Assembly (NCBI RefSeq): GCF_003429085.1
Contig: NZ_QVTC01000033.1
Coordinates: forward strand, 16,816 to 80,815
DNA length: 64,000 nucleotides
DNA from: Bacillus sp. V59.32b
Lineage (GTDB): Bacteria; Bacillota; Bacilli; Bacillales; DSM-1321
Direction: 5' to 3'
Part shown: one piece after another, positions 44,085 through 54,027 of the stretch
Layout: each line of letters begins with the position of its first letter
Position numbering within the stretch: position 1 is the stretch's first letter
The notes under the pieces: model-generated
What the model was told of the DNA's origin: nothing
Databases searched by the model: none
The model's input: the letters and a program-made list of their open reading frames with translations, nothing else
Translations under genes and position numbers: made by a program

Positions 44085-45112
44085 TAAACCAAGTATACCG
44101 TTTAGTTTCTCCGCGTCAGTTCGAGGTTACTTACACTGACCGTTCATTGAGGTATCCGTCTGACTTTATTGTGATTCGCCCGACATATTTATCAATTTGT
44201 GCAGCTGATCAAAGATATTTTACCGGAACACGCGGCAAAGAAGCCATGGCAAAAAAACTTCCTATGGCATTAATTCACGAGGGTATCGGTAAAATCGTAT
44301 ATGATCCGAAGGGAGAGTTCACAAATGGAACAGAGGTTGTTATGGTTCCAAATACTCCTACAGAAAAAGATGAGATTATTGCTGAGAATTACTTGAAATC
44401 CAGTAAATTTCGATCCAGCGGCTACGATGGTTTTATGCAGGACTATGTCTTTTTGGATAGAGATCGTGTTGTGGAACTGCCCAATGGGGTTAATCCTCAT
44501 GTTGCGGCATTCACGGAACTGATGACTATTAGTATGCACACACTTTCGAGATTTGAAGCGAGGGCACATTCACGCCGGAATACCTTTGGTGTATGGGGTG
44601 ATGGCAATCTTGGCTATATTACTTGCCTAATGCTAAAAAAACGTTACAAAGACAGCAAAGTAATACTTTTTGGGAAAACGGATTATAAGATGAATAATTT
44701 TTCCTTTGTAGATGAATTATATCAAATTGATGATATTCCGAAGGATTTATTAATTGATCATGGATTTGAAGCTGTTGGCGGAAGAGGGAGTCAAAGTGCG
44801 ATCGATCAAATGATTGACCACCTTCAACCTGAGGGCTCTCTTTGTCTTATGGGAGTATCTGAGTATCCGGTGGAGATCAATACCAGAATGGTCTTGGAAA
44901 AAGGTATTACAATGATTGGAAGCAGCCGCAGCGGTCGTGAAGACTTTGTAAACACAGTTAACTTTATGAAAGAGTTTCCTGACGCAGTCGAGTATTTAGG
45001 GACTTTAGTAGGTGAAGTGCAAGAAGTAAAAACTATACAAAATATTATTGAGGCTTTTGAAAAAGATTTAACCTCTTCTTGGGGCAAGACAGTTATGGAA
45101 TGGAAGATCTAA
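44081..45112 (+). CDS. tarJ: Ribulose-5-phosphate reductase
   Basis: A 343-residue MDR-superfamily alcohol dehydrogenase of the TarJ group (about 341 residues in S. aureus). Its N-terminus [19 protein letters not shown] stretch ([20 protein letters not shown]) and the metal-binding [14 protein letters not shown] are diagnostic, and the Rossmann part is [18 protein letters not shown]. It reduces ribulose 5-phosphate with NADPH to ribitol 5-phosphate, the TarI substrate. The start overlaps tarI by 4 nt, so the two proteins are translationally coupled; in S. aureus they form a complex. Confidence 0.94.
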   Translation: MINQVYRLVSPRQFEVTYTDRSLRYPSDFIVIRPTYLSICAADQRYFTGTRGKEAMAKKLPMALIHEGIGKIVYDPKGEFTNGTEVVMVPNTPTEKDEIIAENYLKSSKFRSSGYDGFMQDYVFLDRDRVVELPNGVNPHVAAFTELMTISMHTLSRFEARAHSRRNTFGVWGDGNLGYITCLMLKKRYKDSKVILFGKTDYKMNNFSFVDELYQIDDIPKDLLIDHGFEAVGGRGSQSAIDQMIDHLQPEGSLCLMGVSEYPVEINTRMVLEKGITMIGSSRSGREDFVNTVNFMKEFPDAVEYLGTLVGEVQEVKTIQNIIEAFEKDLTSSWGKTVMEWKI

Positions 45113-45113
45113 T

Positions 45114-46289
45114 GTGGTTGAAAGGCAGGCAATTACATTGCGCTTAATCCCTACACTCGTTACTAAATTTTTTATTAAATTTGTATATAATTTGTTCTGC
45201 CTGCTTTTCAAAGTTAATCCTCAAAAGATTACTTTTGCTTCCTATAGATCAGATAATCTAACAGGAAATCTTTATTATGTATGGAAAGAAATCAATACTC
45301 ACTACAGTGAATATGAATGTTTTTTTAGATTAAAGAAATTCGATAGTTCGTTCAAAGGAAAATTAGAATATTTTTTTCATTTGATTGTAGCCTCATTTGA
45401 TATGGCAACATCAAAATATTTTATTATAGATGATTATTATTTTCCTGTGTATGTAATTACGCCAAGGGAAGGCACTGAAGTTATCCAACTTTGGCATGCT
45501 GCAGGTGCCTTCAAGAAATTTGGCCTTAGCACAATCGGCAAGGAATTCGGTCCCAGTGACATTTACTTAAAGCATGTAAAGGTACATTCGAATTATGCAA
45601 GAGTTTATGTTAGTTCAACTGACGTCATCCCTTATTATTCAGAAGCGTTCGGAATGCCGGAGGAACGCATATTTCCGTTAGGCCTCCCTAGAACTGATTA
45701 TTTTTTTGATAAGCACGAGATACAGAAGGCCGAAGAAACTTTTTATCAAAAGTATCCTCAATTGATTGATAAGAAACTTATACTCTATGCGCCGACATTC
45801 AGAGGGCGCAGCCATTATCAAACAGACTTTGAGAGTCCAATTGATTTTGCGTATATGAAAGATGAACTTGGAAGTGACTATGCTTTAATAGTTCATCTAC
45901 ATCCTTATATGTCATTTGGCCTGAATGTTTCTCAACAGTTGTCTGATTTTGTATATCATATCCAATCAGATTTTAATATTGAGCAGCTATTAGTCCTGTC
46001 GGATATTTTGATTACAGATTATTCATCTGTCATTTTTGACTATAGTTTACTGGAAAGACCAATTGCATTTTTTTCCTATGACTTGGAAGAATACATTAGA
46101 GAGCGGGATTTTTATATAGATTATCAATCAGAAGTCCCTGGCCCGATATTTACTGATACGGTTGAAATGTCGAAGTGGATCCGCGAAGGTGACTTTGAAC
46201 TGAATTCTGTATTGCGATTTAAAAAGAGATTCTTTGATTACACCGGTGGAAAAGCATCCACTAGAATTGTAGACCATTTGCTTGGTTGA
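45114..46289 (+). CDS. tarK: TarK/TarF-like teichoic acid glycerol/ribitol phosphotransferase
   Basis: A 391-residue single-domain member of the CDP-glycerol glycerophosphotransferase family. Typical motifs are VIQLWHAAGAFKKFG, LGLPRTDYFFD, LYAPTFRGRS, LIVHLHPYM, LITDYSSVIFDYSLL and YIDYQSEVPGPIF. It has no N-terminal extension, so it is a primase-sized enzyme. The order tarI-tarJ-this-tarL matches tarIJKL of B. subtilis W23, which favours TarK (adds the first ribitol phosphate); TarF (adds a second glycerol phosphate) is the alternative. GTG start at 45114, 1 nt after tarJ. A small terminator follows, but tarL is only 105 nt away. Confidence 0.82.
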   Translation: MVERQAITLRLIPTLVTKFFIKFVYNLFCLLFKVNPQKITFASYRSDNLTGNLYYVWKEINTHYSEYECFFRLKKFDSSFKGKLEYFFHLIVASFDMATSKYFIIDDYYFPVYVITPREGTEVIQLWHAAGAFKKFGLSTIGKEFGPSDIYLKHVKVHSNYARVYVSSTDVIPYYSEAFGMPEERIFPLGLPRTDYFFDKHEIQKAEETFYQKYPQLIDKKLILYAPTFRGRSHYQTDFESPIDFAYMKDELGSDYALIVHLHPYMSFGLNVSQQLSDFVYHIQSDFNIEQLLVLSDILITDYSSVIFDYSLLERPIAFFSYDLEEYIRERDFYIDYQSEVPGPIFTDTVEMSKWIREGDFELNSVLRFKKRFFDYTGGKASTRIVDHLLG

Positions 46290-46302
46290 AAACAAAAACA
46301 GC

Positions 46303-46328
46303 AGAGGATTTGTTCAATCCTCTTTTTA
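46303..46328 (+). terminator. Attenuator-like terminator between tarK-like gene and tarL
   Basis: AGAGGATT / AATCCTCT 8-bp stem and a T5 run inside the operon; it may lower tarL expression or end the first transcript. Confidence 0.65.
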
Positions 46329-46394
46329 TTATTATTATTATTTGATTTAATGGCTCGTTGTTAAAGTCAATCGAGATAGTTAGGAGAACGAATA

Positions 46395-48293
46395 ATGTTA
46401 TCGAGATTTAAACGTATACTCAGACGTATCTTGAGTCGTGGTAATCCATCGTCTGCGTTAAACCAGGTAACCTATGAAGATGGAAGAATTCATGAGACAC
46501 CTTATTTTACTGATGATGACACAATTATTATTACCAAAGAGAATATAGTTGAATCATTACCGCTTATTAATGAAATGGCGGGATTAGAAGAGAATCTTAT
46601 TCCCAGACGAAAAGTCACTTCGTTGGCATGGAATGGTCCGATTTTAGATTTAGAAGGTTATTTCTATATTGAAAATATTCCCATGAAAGACGAAGATTTA
46701 GTAAAAAAGAGGTTAATCCTATTAGGATCAAATGGAATCAAAATTTCAATTCCTTTACAGGAAGTGTCCATTTATAGCATTCAGGAAAATAAAGATATAA
46801 ACCAAATGTACGAATGGGCGGGATTTAAGGGTAATATAAATTTCGCGACTTTATTCAAGAATAATCAACCTCTTCCAGAGGGGGAATATAAAGTGTACCT
46901 TGAATTAGAGGTACACGTTTTAGGAGATAAAGTATATAAAAAGAACTTTCAGCTTGGAAATGTTGAGAAGTTTTTGAAAAAACGTTTCCATTCGACGAAG
47001 ATGGAATACTTTACTGCAAAACGGGAAATGAAATTCAACTTATTGGCGACGTATGATTTATCAAGAAAGACTCTTAAGATAACTTCGACGAAACTTAAGG
47101 ATATGGATCCAACAGAAATGGGTCTGGACAGTGAACAATATAATCGCGGACTTTTTTACCGCTTTTTCTCCACAACTATTTTCCGATTAGCATATAAAAT
47201 CTATTGTTTTCTGCCAATTAAGCAAAAAAAGATCTTTTTCGCATCCGATAGTCGAACTGAAATGAGTGGTAACTTTCTCTTTGTTTATGAAGAAATGCTA
47301 AGACGTGAGTTAGACTTCGATTACCACTTTCTGCTTAAAAAAGGGGTTGCTGAGAAGAAGTCGTATAGAGAGATCATACATCTGGCTTATCACATTGCAA
47401 CTTCTAAGTTTATTGTTCTTGATGACTTTTATCCGATGATATACCATTTGAAGATTAGAGAAGGTGCTGAACTGGTTCAATTATGGCACGCCGTTGGTGC
47501 TTTTAAAACGTTTGGGTTTAGTCGTCTAGGACGCCCAGGGGGACCATCACCGAAGTCTAAAAGCCACAGGAACTATACTAAAGCTATTGTAAGCTCAGAA
47601 CATGTAAGCAAACATTATGCTGAAGGTTTTGGAATCGAAAAGGACAAAGTTGTTTCCACTGGAATTCCGCGTACAGATGTGTTCTTTGATAAGGAATATC
47701 AATACAGTGTAAGAGAACGACTTTACGCAGAATATCCGTTTTTAAGAGGAAAGAAGGTTATTATGTTTGCTCCAACATTCCGTGGAAATGGTCAACAATC
47801 TGCTCATTATCCAATGGAAATTCTGGATCTTGAAAACTTATATAAAGAATTGAGTGACGAATACGTATTCCTTTTTAAGATTCACCCATTTGTAAAAAAT
47901 GATTTTAGTATACCTTACCAGTACAGTGATTTTTACTATGACTTTTCATCATATCGGGAAATCAATGATTTATTATTTATTACCGATCTCCTAATCACTG
48001 ATTATTCTTCGGTATGTTTCGAATTCGCCCTTTTAAATAAACCAATGCTGTTTTTTGCATATGATGTAGAAGAATATGTTCAAAAACGCGATTTTTATTA
48101 TGATTTTCATTCGTTTATTCCTGGTCCTCTTGTTCGTTCTTCAGAAGAAATCGTCAATACAATTAAAGAAGAGGACTTCGAAATGGAAAAAATAAAACCA
48201 TTTGTTCACTACTTCTTTGATGATGTGGATGGCAAGGCGAGTGCCCGGGTTGTAAATCAAATCTTTATGCAACAGGGTGAAGAGAATAACTAA
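46395..48293 (+). CDS. tarL: Poly(ribitol phosphate) polymerase
   Basis: A 632-residue two-part enzyme, near the length reported for W23 TarL. Residues 1-260 form the beta-rich N-terminal domain found on TarL/TagF polymerases (LAWNGPILDLEGYFYIENIP). The C-terminal CDP-alditol transferase domain has LVQLWHAVGAFKTFGF, STGIPRTDVFFD, MFAPTFRGNGQQ, FLFKIHPFVKNDF, LITDYSSVCFEFALL and FHSFIPGPLV. With tarI and tarJ next to it, the substrate is CDP-ribitol, and the product is the main teichoic acid chain. RBS GGAGAACG precedes the ATG. The basic N-terminus (FKRILRRILSR) suits membrane attachment. Confidence 0.9.
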   Translation: MLSRFKRILRRILSRGNPSSALNQVTYEDGRIHETPYFTDDDTIIITKENIVESLPLINEMAGLEENLIPRRKVTSLAWNGPILDLEGYFYIENIPMKDEDLVKKRLILLGSNGIKISIPLQEVSIYSIQENKDINQMYEWAGFKGNINFATLFKNNQPLPEGEYKVYLELEVHVLGDKVYKKNFQLGNVEKFLKKRFHSTKMEYFTAKREMKFNLLATYDLSRKTLKITSTKLKDMDPTEMGLDSEQYNRGLFYRFFSTTIFRLAYKIYCFLPIKQKKIFFASDSRTEMSGNFLFVYEEMLRRELDFDYHFLLKKGVAEKKSYREIIHLAYHIATSKFIVLDDFYPMIYHLKIREGAELVQLWHAVGAFKTFGFSRLGRPGGPSPKSKSHRNYTKAIVSSEHVSKHYAEGFGIEKDKVVSTGIPRTDVFFDKEYQYSVRERLYAEYPFLRGKKVIMFAPTFRGNGQQSAHYPMEILDLENLYKELSDEYVFLFKIHPFVKNDFSIPYQYSDFYYDFSSYREINDLLFITDLLITDYSSVCFEFALLNKPMLFFAYDVEEYVQKRDFYYDFHSFIPGPLVRSSEEIVNTIKEEDFEMEKIKPFVHYFFDDVDGKASARVVNQIFMQQGEENN

Positions 48294-48548
48294 TTGGTTT
48301 GTACACGATCATACTGGAGGAGCACTATTTCCTCCAGCCTTGAAGGTCTACAAGACAGCCAATAAAACAGTTAATTTAAATAGACAATTTAAAACAATCT
48401 TACAGGTATTTGGATAGGACATATTTCCCCTTTGGGTTTGTATTTTCATGCTTGAGACTATATAATTGTTTAAATACAGGAACAGATCTTAATAGTTTAG
48501 TTGTTAAGTCAACCTGTTTTTATGTGAAACGGTAAGGAGTTGAGCATA
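48294..48548. other. Spacer between tarL and tarD with a perfect hairpin
   Basis: CTGGAGGA (48314-48321) and TCCTCCAG (48330-48337) form a perfect 8-bp hairpin without a T run. The rest is AT-rich. AAGGAG at 48533-48538 is the tarD RBS. A separate promoter for tarDBGH is likely here, but no clear -35/-10 pair was found. Confidence 0.4.
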
Positions 48549-48947
48549 ATGAAAAAAGTGATAACCTATGGGACATTTGATTTGCTGCATATTGGTCATA
48601 TAAATATCCTTTCTCGAGCTAAAGAGCTTGGAGATTATCTAGTTGTTGGGCTTTCTACGGATACTTTCAATCAAGAAAAAAACAAAGAAGCCTATCATAG
48701 TTTTGAAAATAGGAAGCGAATCCTTGAATCCATCCGCTATGTCGATGAGGTGATTCCCGAACATAATTGGGTGCAAAAAGTTCAGGATGTTATCGATCAT
48801 GATATTGATATTTTTGTTATGGGTGATGATTGGGAAGGGAAGTTTAATTTTCTGAAGCCGTACTGTAAAGTATTATATTTGCCCCGTACAATTGGTGTTT
48901 CAACGACTAAAATAAAAACTGATTTATATAATGTTCATAATGGTTAA
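48549..48947 (+). CDS. tarD: Glycerol-3-phosphate cytidylyltransferase
   Basis: A 132-residue TagD/TarD enzyme (129 in B. subtilis, 132 in S. aureus). The cytidylyltransferase signatures are YGTFDLLHIGHINIL with HxGH, and RTIGVSTTKI. It makes CDP-glycerol, used by TarB for the linkage unit and by any glycerol-phosphate transferase. The start is ATG at 48549, 10 nt after AAGGAG; an in-frame TTG at 48540 is too close to the RBS. The 3' end overlaps the tarB frame by 8-17 nt. Confidence 0.95.
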   Translation: MKKVITYGTFDLLHIGHINILSRAKELGDYLVVGLSTDTFNQEKNKEAYHSFENRKRILESIRYVDEVIPEHNWVQKVQDVIDHDIDIFVMGDDWEGKFNFLKPYCKVLYLPRTIGVSTTKIKTDLYNVHNG

Positions 48948-50175
48948 AGATGTAATCATCACCATTTACTTGGTTATTTTTAAAATAATTTTTACATTAT
49001 GCAAGGCATTTCCGCTTAAAAATAAGGTTACATTCGTCGTTTCATTCGGTGATAATATCAAGTTTGTATATGAAGAAATAGTTAGACAACGGATAGCAAT
49101 AAAGCCTGTCTTTCTCTGCAGCGGCCCTTCTGCTAAACAATTTAAGCTTTATCCCGGGGCAGAGACACTCTCATTTGAAACAAATGTTATCAGTGATAAT
49201 CTGAAGGCTATTTATCATTTAGCGACTTCAAAATATATTATCATCGATAATTATTTTGGGTTTTTAGCTTCTGCCAACTTCAAGAAAGAGGCACAATGCA
49301 TACAGCTCTGGCATGCAGCTGGTGCCATTAAAAAATTTGGCCTTCAGGATGAATCGGTTGCAAAACGAAGTTCAGTGGCACAGCGGAGATTCCATAGAGT
49401 CTATCGTAATTTCCATAAGGTTGTCGTAGGTTCTGATGAGATGGCGTTGGTCTTTAAAAAGGCTTTTGGGCTTGGAAATCAAAATATATTAACGACGGGA
49501 ATTCCTCGGACTGATTTTTTTTATAATGACGAACTCCAAAAGGAGAGCAGAGAGAGACTTGAGCATCTTGGTGTAACCAACAATGGAAAAATAAAGATAC
49601 TTTATGCGCCGACTTATCGTGATAATGAATTAAATCAGTTTAAATTAACGCTGGACCTGGAGTTGTTGCATAAGCATTTAGGAAATAGATATGAAATATT
49701 GCTGAAACTTCATCCTGCTATTAAAAAACGGATAAGCTATGAGAATGAGTTTCCCGGATTTGTTTATGATCTATCCTCATCCGGATTTCATATAAATGAA
49801 TTGCTTTTAATTACCGATTATTTAATTACGGATTATTCTTCAATTCCTTATGAGTTCTCCTTGCTAAGGAAACCAATGATCTTCTTTGCGTATGATCTAG
49901 ACGCATACACAAAGGAGCGGGGACTATGGGATGAATACGAGAATATGGTTCCAGGACCGGTTGTAACTACTACTAAAGAGATAATTGAACTGATAAAATC
50001 CGATAATTTCGACATGATCGCAATTGAGGATTTTTCTAATTATCATAATAAATTTTCAAGGGGTCGCTCCTCTGCAGACCTGATATTGTATATGTTTGGC
50101 GAATATGATCATGAACAAACAGATAATAATAGCCAATTTGTCCATGAAACGGGTTATGATGCCGCTTCGAGGTAA
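48931..50175 (+). CDS. tarB: Teichoic acid glycerol-phosphate primase
   Basis: A 414-residue TagB/TarB-like protein. It has a hydrophobic N-terminal segment (VIITIYLVIFKIIFTLC) and the transferase motifs IQLWHAAGAIKKFGL, TTGIPRTDFF, LYAPTYRDNELNQ, LLKLHPAIKK, LITDYSSIPYEFSLL and MVPGPVV. YIIIDNYFGFL is typical of TagB. It adds the first glycerol phosphate to the ManNAc-GlcNAc-PP-undecaprenol made by TagO and TarA. The start at 48931 or 48940 lies within the end of tarD. A C-terminal Asn/Gln-rich tail (EHEQTDNNSQF-like) of about 25 residues is longer than in TagB. Confidence 0.87.
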   Translation: MFIMVKDVIITIYLVIFKIIFTLCKAFPLKNKVTFVVSFGDNIKFVYEEIVRQRIAIKPVFLCSGPSAKQFKLYPGAETLSFETNVISDNLKAIYHLATSKYIIIDNYFGFLASANFKKEAQCIQLWHAAGAIKKFGLQDESVAKRSSVAQRRFHRVYRNFHKVVVGSDEMALVFKKAFGLGNQNILTTGIPRTDFFYNDELQKESRERLEHLGVTNNGKIKILYAPTYRDNELNQFKLTLDLELLHKHLGNRYEILLKLHPAIKKRISYENEFPGFVYDLSSSGFHINELLLITDYLITDYSSIPYEFSLLRKPMIFFAYDLDAYTKERGLWDEYENMVPGPVVTTTKEIIELIKSDNFDMIAIEDFSNYHNKFSRGRSSADLILYMFGEYDHEQTDNNSQFVHETGYDAASR

Positions 50176-50286
50176 AAAACTTCGAAGCTTTTGTTTTTGT
50201 CGGAGTTCTGCGTATTCTGTTATCTGGTCTGCTATAATGAAGGGCGGATAACCTATGTTAATTACTTTGTTAGGAAGGACCATGAC

Positions 50287-51090
50287 ATGAAATCGATGTT
50301 TACGGTTATTAAAGAACAAATTCAAAATTTTTATTTGGTCAGGCGGCTGTCCGTCTATGAAATGAAAATTACTAATAGTAATAATTATTTAGGAAGTTTA
50401 TGGGAAATAATAAACCCGATGATCCAAATTTTAATTTATTGGTTTGTTTTTGGCTTTCTCATTAAGACTGGACCTAGAGATGGAACCGAATTTTTCCCTT
50501 GGCTATTGTCGGGAATTATTGTGTGGTTTTTTGTTAACCAGGCAACTATCGAGGCATCGAAGTCAATATATTCAAAGCTGGCCATGGTCTCTAAAATGAG
50601 TTTTCCGATGAGTGTAATCCCTTCCTATGTAATTTTTGCAAGGTTGTACCAGCATTTAATGTTGCTAGGTATCAGTATTTTGATCCTATGTATAACTGGG
50701 ATATTTCCAAGTGTATATATTGTACAGATTCCTTATTTTTTATTTGCTGTAGTAGCGTTACTTATTTCATTTTCCTTAATTACCTCAACGTTATCGACAA
50801 TTATTAGGGATGTTCACATGATGGTTCCATCCTTCTTGCGTATCCTTTTTTATTTAACACCTATCCTATGGATTCGTGATGATTTGCCTGACTGGATAAT
50901 GGCGATAATGAAAGCCAACCCTTTGTTCTATATAGTACAGGGTTACCGCGCTACTTTATTAGGTGAGTCATGGTATTTTATTGAACACTGGCAATACACC
51001 TTATACTTTTGGGTGATTGTGATCGTGCTGTTTATAGTAGGTTCTTCTCTACATCTGAAATTTAGAGATCGATTTGTTGACTTCATGTAA
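50287..51090 (+). CDS. tarG: Teichoic acid ABC exporter, permease
   Basis: A 267-residue ABC-2 permease with six membrane helices. The N-terminal amphipathic part (IKEQIQNFYLVRRLSVYEMK) and NSNNYLGSLWEIINPMIQIL are classical TagG/TarG sequence. AGGAAGG at 50272-50278 serves the ATG at 50287; a longer in-frame ORF beginning at 50191 reads a non-protein-like leader and is rejected. Together with TarH it flips undecaprenyl-linked teichoic acid to the outside. The stop codon abuts the tarH reading frame. Confidence 0.93.
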   Translation: MKSMFTVIKEQIQNFYLVRRLSVYEMKITNSNNYLGSLWEIINPMIQILIYWFVFGFLIKTGPRDGTEFFPWLLSGIIVWFFVNQATIEASKSIYSKLAMVSKMSFPMSVIPSYVIFARLYQHLMLLGISILILCITGIFPSVYIVQIPYFLFAVVALLISFSLITSTLSTIIRDVHMMVPSFLRILFYLTPILWIRDDLPDWIMAIMKANPLFYIVQGYRATLLGESWYFIEHWQYTLYFWVIVIVLFIVGSSLHLKFRDRFVDFM

Positions 51091-51105
51091 ATGGAAGTGA
51101 GAGAT

Positions 51106-51906
51106 ATGAATAAATCAGTTATAGTAAATGATGTAACGAAAAAGTATAAGTTATATAATAATAACTCAGAAAAGCTCTTCGATCTTCTTCTTCCTAAAAG
51201 CTACGGAGAGGATTATTATGCCCTTAAGAATGTGAGTTTTGAAGCCGAAAAAGGGGATGTAATCGGTTTTGTCGGAGTTAATGGTTCGGGAAAATCCACA
51301 CTTTCCAATATTATTGCAGGAATCGTTCCTCCAACCGGGGGCAGCGTTCAAATAGATGGGAATACTGCACTTATTGCGGTTTCTTCAGGACTTAATAACC
51401 AGCTAACTGGAAGAGAAAATATTGAATTGAAAATGCTTATGCTTGGATTCAGTAAAAAGGAAATTGAGGATTTAGAAGATGAAATCATTGATTTTTCTGA
51501 ACTTGGCAAGTTTATCGATCAGCCTATTAAATCCTATTCGAGTGGGATGAAATCAAGGTTGGGTTTCTCAATCTCTGTTCATATTAACCCGGACGTTTTA
51601 ATTATTGATGAAGCACTCTCCGTAGGGGATAAGGCCTTTGCGGAAAAATGTTTGGAAAAGATGAACGAGTTTAAGGAAAAGGGAAAAACGATGTTCTTCG
51701 TTAGCCACTCAATTGGTCAAATGAAGCAATTCTGTGAGAAAGCATTGTGGCTGGAATATGGTGAGCTTAAAGCTTATGGACCGATTGATGAAGTTATGCC
51801 AAAGTATGAAAAATTTTTAAAAGAATATAAGGCGATGACTAAGGAAGAACGTAAACAGTACCGAGAAGGGGCTAGCCAAAATAGAAGTACTGCATCGGTG
51901 AGATGA
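51106..51906 (+). CDS. tarH: Teichoic acid ABC exporter, ATPase
   Basis: A 266-residue ABC ATPase: Walker A GVNGSGKST, signature YSSGMKSRLGF, Walker B VLIIDEALSVGD and switch histidine FFVSHS. The length matches S. aureus TarH (264) and lacks the long extracytoplasmic extension of B. subtilis 168 TagH (527). GGAAGTGAG precedes the ATG at 51106; the in-frame ATG at 51091 has no RBS. It is the last gene of tarD-tarB-tarG-tarH, followed by a strong terminator. Confidence 0.93.
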   Translation: MNKSVIVNDVTKKYKLYNNNSEKLFDLLLPKSYGEDYYALKNVSFEAEKGDVIGFVGVNGSGKSTLSNIIAGIVPPTGGSVQIDGNTALIAVSSGLNNQLTGRENIELKMLMLGFSKKEIEDLEDEIIDFSELGKFIDQPIKSYSSGMKSRLGFSISVHINPDVLIIDEALSVGDKAFAEKCLEKMNEFKEKGKTMFFVSHSIGQMKQFCEKALWLEYGELKAYGPIDEVMPKYEKFLKEYKAMTKEERKQYREGASQNRSTASVR

Positions 51907-51919
51907 TTTAAATATACAA

Positions 51920-51968
51920 AATAAGGGAATCCCCAAGTTTACTTTTAAAACTTGAGGATTCCCTTATT
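51920..51968. terminator. Bidirectional terminator between tarH and galE
   Basis: AATAAGGGAATCC / GGATTCCCTTATT plus inner CAAGTTT / AAACTTG pairing; one long hairpin between convergent genes. Confidence 0.88.
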
Positions 51969-51999
51969 CTATATGGATAAAAAGTGGTTCAATTATTGA

Positions 52000-53010
52000 T
52001 TATTTATACCCGTTAGGATTCCCATTCTGCCATTTCCAAGAATCTTTACACATTTCCTTTAAATCTTTTTCTGCCCGCCATCCTAAAATTTTTTCAGCTT
52101 TTTCTGGATTCGCGTAGCAGACTGCGATGTCGCCGGGGCGTCTGTCTACGAATTGGTAAGGAATCTCTTTCCCGCTAACTGAACTGAAAGTATTGACTAG
52201 ATCCAGTACGCTGTAGCCGATGCCCGTCCCAAGGTTGAATGCTTCGATTCCTTGGTTTTCATCCAAATACTGGAGTGCTTTTAGATGCCCTTTGACCAAA
52301 TCTACAACGTGGATGAAATCGCGGACCCCTGTACCGTCGTGTGTTGTATAGTCATTGCCAAATACGGAAAGCCTGTCTCTTTTTCCGATAGCAACCTGAG
52401 TAATATAAGGCATCAAATTATTAGGGATGCCGTTCGGGTTCTCCCCGATATGTCCGCTTTCATGCGCGCCAATCGGATTGAAATAACGCAGCAGTGCGAT
52501 CCTCCATGTATTATCTGAAACATATAAGTCTTGCAATATTTCCTCAATTATTAATTTGGACCGTCCGTAAGGATTGGTTGCTGACAAACTGAAGGATTCG
52601 TCGATCGGTACTAGATCAGGATGTCCATAAACGGTAGCGGATGAGCTGAAGACAAGCTTTTTCACATTATGTTTGGCCATCGCTTCACAAAGATTAATAG
52701 TACCAGTTAAATTATTATGGTAATACTTTAATGGAATATCCACTGATTCTCCAACAGCTTTAAGTCCGGCAAAGTGGATGACAGCTTCAAATTTGAATTT
52801 GTTGAAGAGATCTTCCAATGCTTCACGGTCCAGTAAATCAATTGTATAAAAAGGGAAATCCTTCCCTGTTATCTCTTTCACACGCTTAACTGATTCAACT
52901 TGGCTGTTGGAGAAGTTATCCAACATTACAATCTCATATCCATTCTGCAAGAGCTCTACTCCGGCATGGCTTCCAATATAGCCAGCACCGCCAGTCACTA
53001 ATATTGTCAT
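52000..53010 (-). CDS. galE: UDP-glucose 4-epimerase
   Basis: A 336-residue SDR epimerase: NAD-binding ILVTGGAGYIGSHAGVELL, catalytic serine region VFSSSATVYG and the YxxxK pair in NPYGRSKLIIEEIL, then LRYFNPIGAHESG and RRPGDIAVCYA. It interconverts UDP-glucose and UDP-galactose (and in some Bacilli UDP-GlcNAc and UDP-GalNAc), which would feed galactose-containing surface glycans. It is on the reverse strand inside the teichoic acid cluster and is a single-gene unit. Substrate range cannot be decided from sequence. Confidence 0.93.
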   Translation of the reverse strand: MTILVTGGAGYIGSHAGVELLQNGYEIVMLDNFSNSQVESVKRVKEITGKDFPFYTIDLLDREALEDLFNKFKFEAVIHFAGLKAVGESVDIPLKYYHNNLTGTINLCEAMAKHNVKKLVFSSSATVYGHPDLVPIDESFSLSATNPYGRSKLIIEEILQDLYVSDNTWRIALLRYFNPIGAHESGHIGENPNGIPNNLMPYITQVAIGKRDRLSVFGNDYTTHDGTGVRDFIHVVDLVKGHLKALQYLDENQGIEAFNLGTGIGYSVLDLVNTFSSVSGKEIPYQFVDRRPGDIAVCYANPEKAEKILGWRAEKDLKEMCKDSWKWQNGNPNGYK

Positions 53011-53289
53011 AGTAATTACCTCTTTTCCAAAATGTTTAGAATGAACAGAATATGTTGAGTTCTTAAATTCTATTAAGACTCCCTATGCTATTAACATGTT
53101 AATTTTTTAGGGTGCTTGAATTGCTTTAAACATCTTTATAATTAAAACATATTTCATGATTAAAATACAGAAGATTACGGGATTATATAACGTAATATTT
53201 TTAACAATTATAAGCAGATTTTCTTTATTTTATCTCATCTATAACCGATAATATTATGTAGAAACTTTATATACAAGAAAGGCTAACTT

Positions 53290-54027
53290 ATGGCAGTAAT
53301 AAATTCGGTAGAAATTTTAAGTGTTCCATTCACAAATTTACGAAAAAAAACTCTTATCAACGACTTCCTTCATCCTCGTCTGCAAGATAATGAAAAAACA
53401 TTTATTGTAACGGCAAATCCAGAAATTGTGGAATATGCAAACAAAGATTCTGATTATAAAAAAATTATCAGTGAATCAGATTTCATCGTCCCAGATGGCA
53501 TTGGAATCGTCTATGCCTCTAAAATACTCAATAATCCTCTCGAAGAACGCATAGCCGGCTTTGACCTGATGAATGATCTATTGAAACTCGCTGATGAGAA
53601 CAAGTATAGGGTTTTTATGCTCGGAGCGGAGCAATCGGTCATAACACTTGCTGCAGAGAATGTGAAAAAGACATATAGACATCTTAATCTGGTAGGTTAT
53701 CACCATGGCTATATAGAAATTGATGATGCGGTTCTAGTAAAAAAAATCAGTGATACAAAACCAGACATAATTTTTATCGCCCTTGGATTTCCTAAACAAG
53801 AACAATGGATTAGTAATCATATGCCTCTATTTGATAAAGGGATTTTTATGGGTGTTGGTGGAAGCTTTGATGTGCTCGCCGGAAAAGTAAACAGGGCACC
53901 GATGATATGGCAGAAAAGCAATCTGGAATGGCTTTACAGGCTCATTAAGCAGCCTTCCAGGTGGAGAAGGATGCTGGTTCTGCCATTGTTTTTGATTAAG
54001 GTGATCAGAGAAAAAAACAAAAGATAG
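53290..54027 (+). CDS. tarA: N-acetylglucosaminyldiphosphoundecaprenol ManNAc transferase
   Basis: A 245-residue WecG/TagA/CpsF family glycosyltransferase. TANPEIVEYANKD, the catalytic aspartate in FIVPDGIGIVYASK, and GFPKQEQWI with GVGGSFDVLAGKVNRAPMIWQ are diagnostic. It adds ManNAc to the GlcNAc-PP-undecaprenol made by TagO, committing it to teichoic acid. The basic end (LYRLIKQPSRWRRM) binds the membrane. RBS AAGAAAGG precedes the ATG. It is transcribed alone between galE and tagO. Confidence 0.94.
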   Translation: MAVINSVEILSVPFTNLRKKTLINDFLHPRLQDNEKTFIVTANPEIVEYANKDSDYKKIISESDFIVPDGIGIVYASKILNNPLEERIAGFDLMNDLLKLADENKYRVFMLGAEQSVITLAAENVKKTYRHLNLVGYHHGYIEIDDAVLVKKISDTKPDIIFIALGFPKQEQWISNHMPLFDKGIFMGVGGSFDVLAGKVNRAPMIWQKSNLEWLYRLIKQPSRWRRMLVLPLFLIKVIREKNKR

